This document shows, in pieces, positions 59,799-64,000 of a stretch of 64,000 bases of DNA. Below the pieces are notes generated by a model. The model ran no database searches and was not told where the DNA came from. It was given only the letters and a program-made list of their open reading frames with translations. Position numbers and translations under genes: made by a program. How positions within the stretch are numbered: the stretch's first letter is position 1; every line of letters begins with the position of its first letter. Source of the DNA: Paraflavitalea devenefica (lineage in GTDB: Bacteria; Bacteroidota; Bacteroidia; Chitinophagales; Chitinophagaceae); contig NZ_JAARML010000001.1 in NCBI RefSeq assembly GCF_011759375.1, positions 1,178,001 through 1,242,000 on the forward strand, read 5' to 3'.

Positions 59799-60464
59799 AT
59801 GATACAGTTACAGAATATCGAAAAAGTTTACCGCACCAGTACGGTGGAAACACTGGCCCTGAACAATGTGAACCTGACCGTTCAAAAAGGCGAGTTCCTT
59901 TCTATTATGGGTCCTTCCGGCTGTGGCAAAAGTACGCTGCTGAATATTATGGGATTGCTGGACGCCCCTTCCAAAGGAGATGTAAAGATTGCTAATGAAG
60001 CTACCTCCCATTTGTCGGATAAGCAGATGGCGCATTTCAGGAATAAGAAGCTGGGATTTATTTTTCAGAGCTATCACCTGATCAATGACCTGAAGGTGCT
60101 GGACAATGTGGAACTGCCCCTGCTATACCGCACCAGCTCTGCCAAAGAACGTACCCAACTGGCCAAGGCTGCTTTGGAGAAGGTGGGCCTGAGCAATCGC
60201 ATTAAACATTTTCCCACCCAACTTTCGGGCGGTCAGAAACAGCGGGTAGCCATTGCCCGGGCCATTGTGGGCGAACCGGAAATCATCCTGGCCGATGAGC
60301 CTACCGGCAACCTGGATAGTGCTATGGGGAACGAGATCATGGAGATCCTTTTACACCTGAACAAGACGGAGAATACGACGATCGTGATGGTAACGCACGA
60401 TGAGAATATGGCACGCAAGACACACCGGCTGGTGAGGTTGTTTGATGGATCGCAGGTAAGCTGA
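59799..60464 (+). CDS. ABC transporter ATP-binding protein, MacB/LolD-like
   Basis: A 221-residue ATPase. Walker A is GPSGCGKST at 38-46, Q-loop FIFQSYHLI near 87-95, signature LSGGQKQR at about 142-149 and Walker B IILADEPTGNLDSA with the catalytic Glu, then VTHDENMA (H-loop). It has the size and residues of MacB/LolD-type subunits that drive mechanotransmission exporters with FtsX-like permeases. It precedes two such permeases, so the trio is an exporter of macrolides, peptides or lipids, substrate unknown. Confidence 0.95.
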   Translation: MIQLQNIEKVYRTSTVETLALNNVNLTVQKGEFLSIMGPSGCGKSTLLNIMGLLDAPSKGDVKIANEATSHLSDKQMAHFRNKKLGFIFQSYHLINDLKVLDNVELPLLYRTSSAKERTQLAKAALEKVGLSNRIKHFPTQLSGGQKQRVAIARAIVGEPEIILADEPTGNLDSAMGNEIMEILLHLNKTENTTIVMVTHDENMARKTHRLVRLFDGSQVS

Positions 60465-60484
60465 GGAAAACAGCTTTGGGCTTC

Positions 60485-60498
60485 GAGCTTTGAGCTGC
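60485..60498. repeat. GAGCTTTGAGCTGC repeat, copy 2
   Basis: Identical to 59725-59738, inside the 76-base spacer between the ABC ATPase and the first permease. A longer TTG-started reading frame through this repeat is not accepted as part of the permease. Confidence 0.5.
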
Positions 60499-60540
60499 GG
60501 CCCAACCATATTAGTATTAACCAAGAACAATTTATTTCTT

Positions 60541-61776
60541 ATGCTAAAGAATTATTTTAAGATAGCGATCGCGGTACTGAAGCGGCGTAAGTTTTTTACG
60601 TTTATCAGCTTGTTTGGTATCAGCTTTACGCTGACGATCCTGATCGTGCTGACGGCTTTCCTGGACCACCTGATCAATCCCCAGTATCCCGACACGAAGC
60701 GGGGCCGGTCGTTGTACCTCAACACCACAACACGTATTCATACAAAGCACCAGTCTTACAGCAATGGCCCCATGAGCTTTTACTTTCTGAATAAGTATGT
60801 GCATAGTATGAAAACGCCTGAAAAGGTGGCCATAGCCTCCATCTTCCTTCCCACAAATACTTATGTCAATAATAAGAAGATGGTGATTGATATGAAGTAT
60901 ACCAACGCCGAGTTTTGGGACGTACAGGAGTTTGAGTTCCTCGAAGGAAGACCTTATACAGCGCAGGAGATTGCCAATAGGGACCACGTGGCGGTGATAA
61001 CGGAAGAAACGAAACGGGAATATTTTGGAGAAGAAACCGCTGCCGGTAAATATATTGAAGCGGATAATGTGAAATACCGGGTTACCGGTGTAGTAAAAAG
61101 CGTTCCTATTACTTTATTATTCTCCTATGGCAACATGTATGTGCCTTATACCTTGTCTAAAACGGAGATAGGCAATACAGGAATTGGTGGCAGCTACACG
61201 GCTATTATATTGGCCAGATCAAAAGCAGATATGTCTAAAATACAGGAAGAATACCAGCAGGTAATTGCCCGGGTACCCTTACCAGATAATGAGTATGACA
61301 AGTTACTTAGTTATGTAGATCCTTACCTGACCAGTTTTACACGTACCCTGTTTGGAAAGGACGAGAGTTCCGGCGTTGGAACCTTTATTCTTATCATCAG
61401 CATTTTTGCCTTGTTCTTTATGCTGCTGCCCACCCTGAACCTGATCAATATTAATATCAGCCGTATTATGGAACGATCGTCAGAGATAGGGGTACGCAAG
61501 GCATTCGGCGCCTCTTCCAGGACACTGGTATACCAGTTTATTATTGAGAATATTATCCTTACACTGATAGGCGGCATACTGGGTGTTGTATTTTCCGCGA
61601 TCATTATTGCCATTATCAACAACAGCCAGATGCTGCCCCACCTTTACCTAACTATCAATTTCACGGTACTGGCCTGGGCATTGCTAGCCTGCCTGGTGTT
61701 TGGGTTGTTCTCAGGCGTATATCCGGCCTGGCGTATGTCGAGATTGCAGGTAGTGACGGCCTTAAAAGCGCAATAG
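60541..61776 (+). CDS. MacB/FtsX-like ABC transporter permease, first
   Basis: A 412-residue permease. Start at ATG 60541 (MLKNYFKIAIAVLKRRKFFTF). The first helix (FFTFISLFGISFTLTILIVLTAF) is followed by a long periplasmic domain of about 250 residues (VTEETKREYFGEETAAGKYIEADN, RVTGVVKSVP), then three helices near 295-410 and the coupling helix SRIMERSSEIGVRKAFGASSRTLVYQF. This is the MacB_PCD plus FtsX arrangement. It works with the ATPase before it and the second permease after it. Confidence 0.9.
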   Translation: MLKNYFKIAIAVLKRRKFFTFISLFGISFTLTILIVLTAFLDHLINPQYPDTKRGRSLYLNTTTRIHTKHQSYSNGPMSFYFLNKYVHSMKTPEKVAIASIFLPTNTYVNNKKMVIDMKYTNAEFWDVQEFEFLEGRPYTAQEIANRDHVAVITEETKREYFGEETAAGKYIEADNVKYRVTGVVKSVPITLLFSYGNMYVPYTLSKTEIGNTGIGGSYTAIILARSKADMSKIQEEYQQVIARVPLPDNEYDKLLSYVDPYLTSFTRTLFGKDESSGVGTFILIISIFALFFMLLPTLNLININISRIMERSSEIGVRKAFGASSRTLVYQFIIENIILTLIGGILGVVFSAIIIAIINNSQMLPHLYLTINFTVLAWALLACLVFGLFSGVYPAWRMSRLQVVTALKAQ

Positions 61777-61809
61777 AAGCTTATTTATCATCTTATTTAA
61801 TTGCTTATT

Positions 61810-62991
61810 ATGCTGAAGCATTTGTTTAAACTGATCTGGAATAAAAAGAAACAGCATTTTGTACTGATGCTGGAGATCCTGGTTTCCTTCCTGGTGATCT
61901 TTGCTGTTTTTACGTTGGTAGTTTATTATTACCAGAATTACCGGAAACCCATGAATTTCGATTATGAAAGGGTATGGGCTGTTCAATTCCGTATAGAAGA
62001 AAGGCCTACGACATATGATTCCATGTATTTATTCTTTGGAACACTGCAGAACCAATTGAAGTCTATGCCGGAGGTAGAGGCAGTCAGCTTTACCAGCAAT
62101 AATATTCCCTTTGCTATGAGCAGTACGCAGAACAATGTTAATTATGAAGGCCTGCATATTCAACAGGTGAATGATTATACGGCGGAGGATGATTATGATA
62201 ATGTGTTGGGCCTTAGCCTGCAATCGGGCCGGTGGTTTTCCAAGGAGGATGCCGGCGCCAAATACAGGCCGGTGGTGATCAATCATTTTCTGAAAGAGCG
62301 GTTGTTTGGCAGCGGAGAGGCTGTTGGCAAGCTGCTGGATAAGGGATCTGAACGCCCTTTGAAAATAGTAGGCGTGATCAATGACATAAAAGAGCATGGT
62401 GACTACCAATCCGTGGAATCTGCTATTTACAGGCGGGCGGATACCAGCTCCTATCACTGGATGGAGGAGCTATTGATACGGGTGAAGCCCGGGGCCAATG
62501 TCGCTTTTGAAGGCAGGCTGTATAAGGCATTGGCCAGCCATTTAAAAAGTGCGATGATAGAGATCGAGCACCTGACCGATAAACGGAGGGCCAGGAATAA
62601 TATGACACTGGTGCCTATGATCATTATGATGATCGTGGCCGGATTTCTGGTGATCAATGTGGCGCTTGGCCTGTTTGGGGTTTTATGGTATAATATTAAC
62701 CGGCGCAAAAGTGAGATCGGTTTGCGCAGGGCTGTTGGGGCTACCGGGCAATCTATTTCCCGGCAATTGGTGAGTGAGGCACTGGTATTGTCTACTATTG
62801 CCTTGCTGGTGGGCTGCTTTTTTGCTGTACAGTTCCCACTGCTCAATGTATTTGATATGCCGGCCAGTGTGTACCTGATTGCAATAGGATTATCTGTTTT
62901 GTTTATCTATGCACTGGTAGTGGTATGTGCGTTGTATCCGGGCAAACAAGCGGCGGCTATTTATCCGGCGGTGGCTTTGCATGAGGATTAG
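61810..62991 (+). CDS. MacB/FtsX-like ABC transporter permease, second
   Basis: A 393-residue permease starting at ATG 61810. The same plan as its neighbour: N-terminal helix (MLEILVSFLVIFAVFTLVVYYYQNY), periplasmic domain with VINHFLKERLFGSGEAVGKLLDKG and KIVGVINDIKEHG, and three C-terminal helices with the coupling segment NRRKSEIGLRRAVGATGQSISRQLVSEAL. Having two different permease genes suggests a heterodimeric transmembrane part. The activator gene follows after 27 bases. Confidence 0.9.
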   Translation: MLKHLFKLIWNKKKQHFVLMLEILVSFLVIFAVFTLVVYYYQNYRKPMNFDYERVWAVQFRIEERPTTYDSMYLFFGTLQNQLKSMPEVEAVSFTSNNIPFAMSSTQNNVNYEGLHIQQVNDYTAEDDYDNVLGLSLQSGRWFSKEDAGAKYRPVVINHFLKERLFGSGEAVGKLLDKGSERPLKIVGVINDIKEHGDYQSVESAIYRRADTSSYHWMEELLIRVKPGANVAFEGRLYKALASHLKSAMIEIEHLTDKRRARNNMTLVPMIIMMIVAGFLVINVALGLFGVLWYNINRRKSEIGLRRAVGATGQSISRQLVSEALVLSTIALLVGCFFAVQFPLLNVFDMPASVYLIAIGLSVLFIYALVVVCALYPGKQAAAIYPAVALHED

Positions 62992-63018
62992 CAGTAACTT
63001 AGACTTTTTTCGATAGCT

Positions 63019-64000
63019 ATGATCTTAATTATAGACGATGATATTGCAGTAAGGACTTCTTTGGTGCTATTGCTGGAACAACAGGGATATGCTACTGCTG
63101 CTGTGGATACGCCTGCAGCAGCAGTAGATCTGCTGCAACAACAGGCCCCTTCCTTAATTATCCTGGACCTTAATTTTTCTATTGATACTTCGGGCGATGA
63201 AGGTATGTTGCTGCTGCAACAGATCAGGCAACTACATCCTGCCGTACCTGTGATCCTGATCACCGGCTGGGCCACTATTGAGCTGGCAGTAAAGGGCATG
63301 AAGCTGGGCGCGAATGACTTTATTAATAAGCCCTGGAGCAATGACCATTTGCTGCAGTCGGTGAAAACTTTACTGAACCTGCAGGAAAAGAAAACGGAGA
63401 AGCTGAACCGTAAAAAACTGGACAGCATTTATAATTTCCAGCATATTATTGGTGAAGATGACGCCATGCTGGACATCCTGGAAACAATTGGCCGGGTAGC
63501 TGCTACTGATGCTTCTGTACTGATCATGGGAGAAAGTGGCACCGGCAAAGAACTGATCGCAGAGAGTGTACACCAGAACAGCCTGCGCAGCAACAAGCCT
63601 TTTGTAAAAGTGAACCTGGGCGGTATTTCCACTTCTTTGTTTGACAGTGAAATGTTTGGCCATGTACGGGGCGCCTTTACAGATGCCCGCTTTGACAGGA
63701 CGGGCCGGTTTGAGATGGCCAATAAGGGAACGATCTTCCTGGATGAGATCGGTGACCTTGATCCGGGCAGCCAGGTAAAGCTGCTGCGGGTGTTGCAGGA
63801 CAGAACGTATGAAGTATTGGGCAGCAGCAGAACAAAGACGGTGGATGTGCGGGTTGTTTGTGCCACCAATCGCCCGTTGGAAGAAATGGTGCTCAAAGGC
63901 AGTTTCCGGGAAGACCTGCTGTACCGTATTAACCTGATCACGGTACGGCTGCCGGCTTTACGGGAAAGGCCGGGCGATATTCCCCTGCTGGTCAACTTTT
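63019..64000 (+). CDS. Sigma-54-dependent NtrC-family response regulator (3' end outside window)
   Basis: 327 codons are visible and the frame is open at the right edge. The receiver domain has the acidic pair DDD at 6-8, phospho-Asp at 50 (LIILDLNF), TG near 82-83 and NKPW with Lys near 104. The AAA+ domain has Walker A GESGTGKE at 171-178, the sigma-54 contact loop GAFTDA at 218-223 (GAFTGA in most relatives), Walker B GTIFLDEIGDL near 237-247 and RLPALRERPGDIP near 313. It activates RpoN promoters on phosphorylation. Its kinase is not in the window. It follows the second permease by 27 bases, so it is likely autoregulated with its target operon. Confidence 0.95.
   Translation, partial: MILIIDDDIAVRTSLVLLLEQQGYATAAVDTPAAAVDLLQQQAPSLIILDLNFSIDTSGDEGMLLLQQIRQLHPAVPVILITGWATIELAVKGMKLGANDFINKPWSNDHLLQSVKTLLNLQEKKTEKLNRKKLDSIYNFQHIIGEDDAMLDILETIGRVAATDASVLIMGESGTGKELIAESVHQNSLRSNKPFVKVNLGGISTSLFDSEMFGHVRGAFTDARFDRTGRFEMANKGTIFLDEIGDLDPGSQVKLLRVLQDRTYEVLGSSRTKTVDVRVVCATNRPLEEMVLKGSFREDLLYRINLITVRLPALRERPGDIPLLVNF

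Overview
The window looks like chromosomal DNA of a Bacteroidota member, most likely a Chitinophagaceae-type soil bacterium. The signs are a type IX secretion sorting domain, promoters of the TTTG/TAnnTTTG type, DUF4421, DUF3127 and PF06439 proteins, Tat-signal sugar enzymes with GMC oxidoreductases, and very short leaders. No tRNA, rRNA or CRISPR array was seen. This assignment is inference; no database was searched.

Region 1 (1-6657) is visibly AT-richer than the rest and reads as an acquired DNA-modification/defence island. It holds the C-terminal part of a PAPS-reductase/DndC-like protein on +. Convergent with it, on -, is a tightly coupled trio: a MutL/MORC-like GHKL ATPase, a GIY-YIG nuclease-like protein and a DGQHR (DndB-like) protein. 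Behind these lie a C5-cytosine methyltransferase and an HNH endonuclease. The parts suggest a hybrid of restriction-modification and phosphorothioation-type machinery; it is the strongest candidate here for an undescribed system.

Region 2 (6.7-25.7 kb) is mixed. It has a family-level unknown preceded by 11-nt periodic repeats, a secreted TIM-barrel protein, a DUF3127/SSB-like protein, a 48-residue protein, a cyclophilin lipoprotein and two L,D-transpeptidases. An operon follows with three different hydrolases (patatin lipase, HEXXH metalloprotease, metallo-beta-lactamase-fold protein) and an outer-membrane protein. Then come a REP-associated transposase with a cluster of inverted GGTTCGTG words, an ArsC/Spx-like protein, and an ECF sigma factor with a membrane partner. 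Several dispersed palindromic repeats lie between genes.

Region 3 (25.8-40.7 kb) is a large oxidative sugar-catabolism cluster. It contains two GMC oxidoreductases, a gluconate-2-dehydrogenase subunit-3-like protein, a c-type cytochrome, two 3-keto-disaccharide hydrolase (DUF1080) lipoproteins, two Gfo/Idh/MocA oxidoreductases, four sugar isomerase/epimerase TIM barrels and an MFS transporter. Together these fit a 3-keto-glycoside route: oxidation at C3 outside the cytoplasm with electrons passed to cytochrome c, cleavage, uptake, isomerisation and reduction. A perfect inverted repeat at 33072-33090 between divergent operons is a candidate operator.

Region 4 (40.8-56.6 kb) is ordinary: membrane proteins, a GH25 lysozyme, a T9SS-exported M1 peptidase, a radical SAM/SPASM protein, MarR, a GHL10 glycosidase, a DegT aminotransferase, rpoN with a coupled membrane protein, an L,D-transpeptidase, an AI-2E transporter and a MATE exporter.

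Region 5 (56.9-64.0 kb) is an export operon: HlyD-type adaptor, TolC-type outer membrane factor, ABC ATPase, two MacB-like permeases, and an NtrC-type sigma-54 activator that runs off the right edge. A sigma-54 promoter candidate (56954-56968) and an upstream dyad (56883-56906) precede it, suggesting that the activator and RpoN control the operon.
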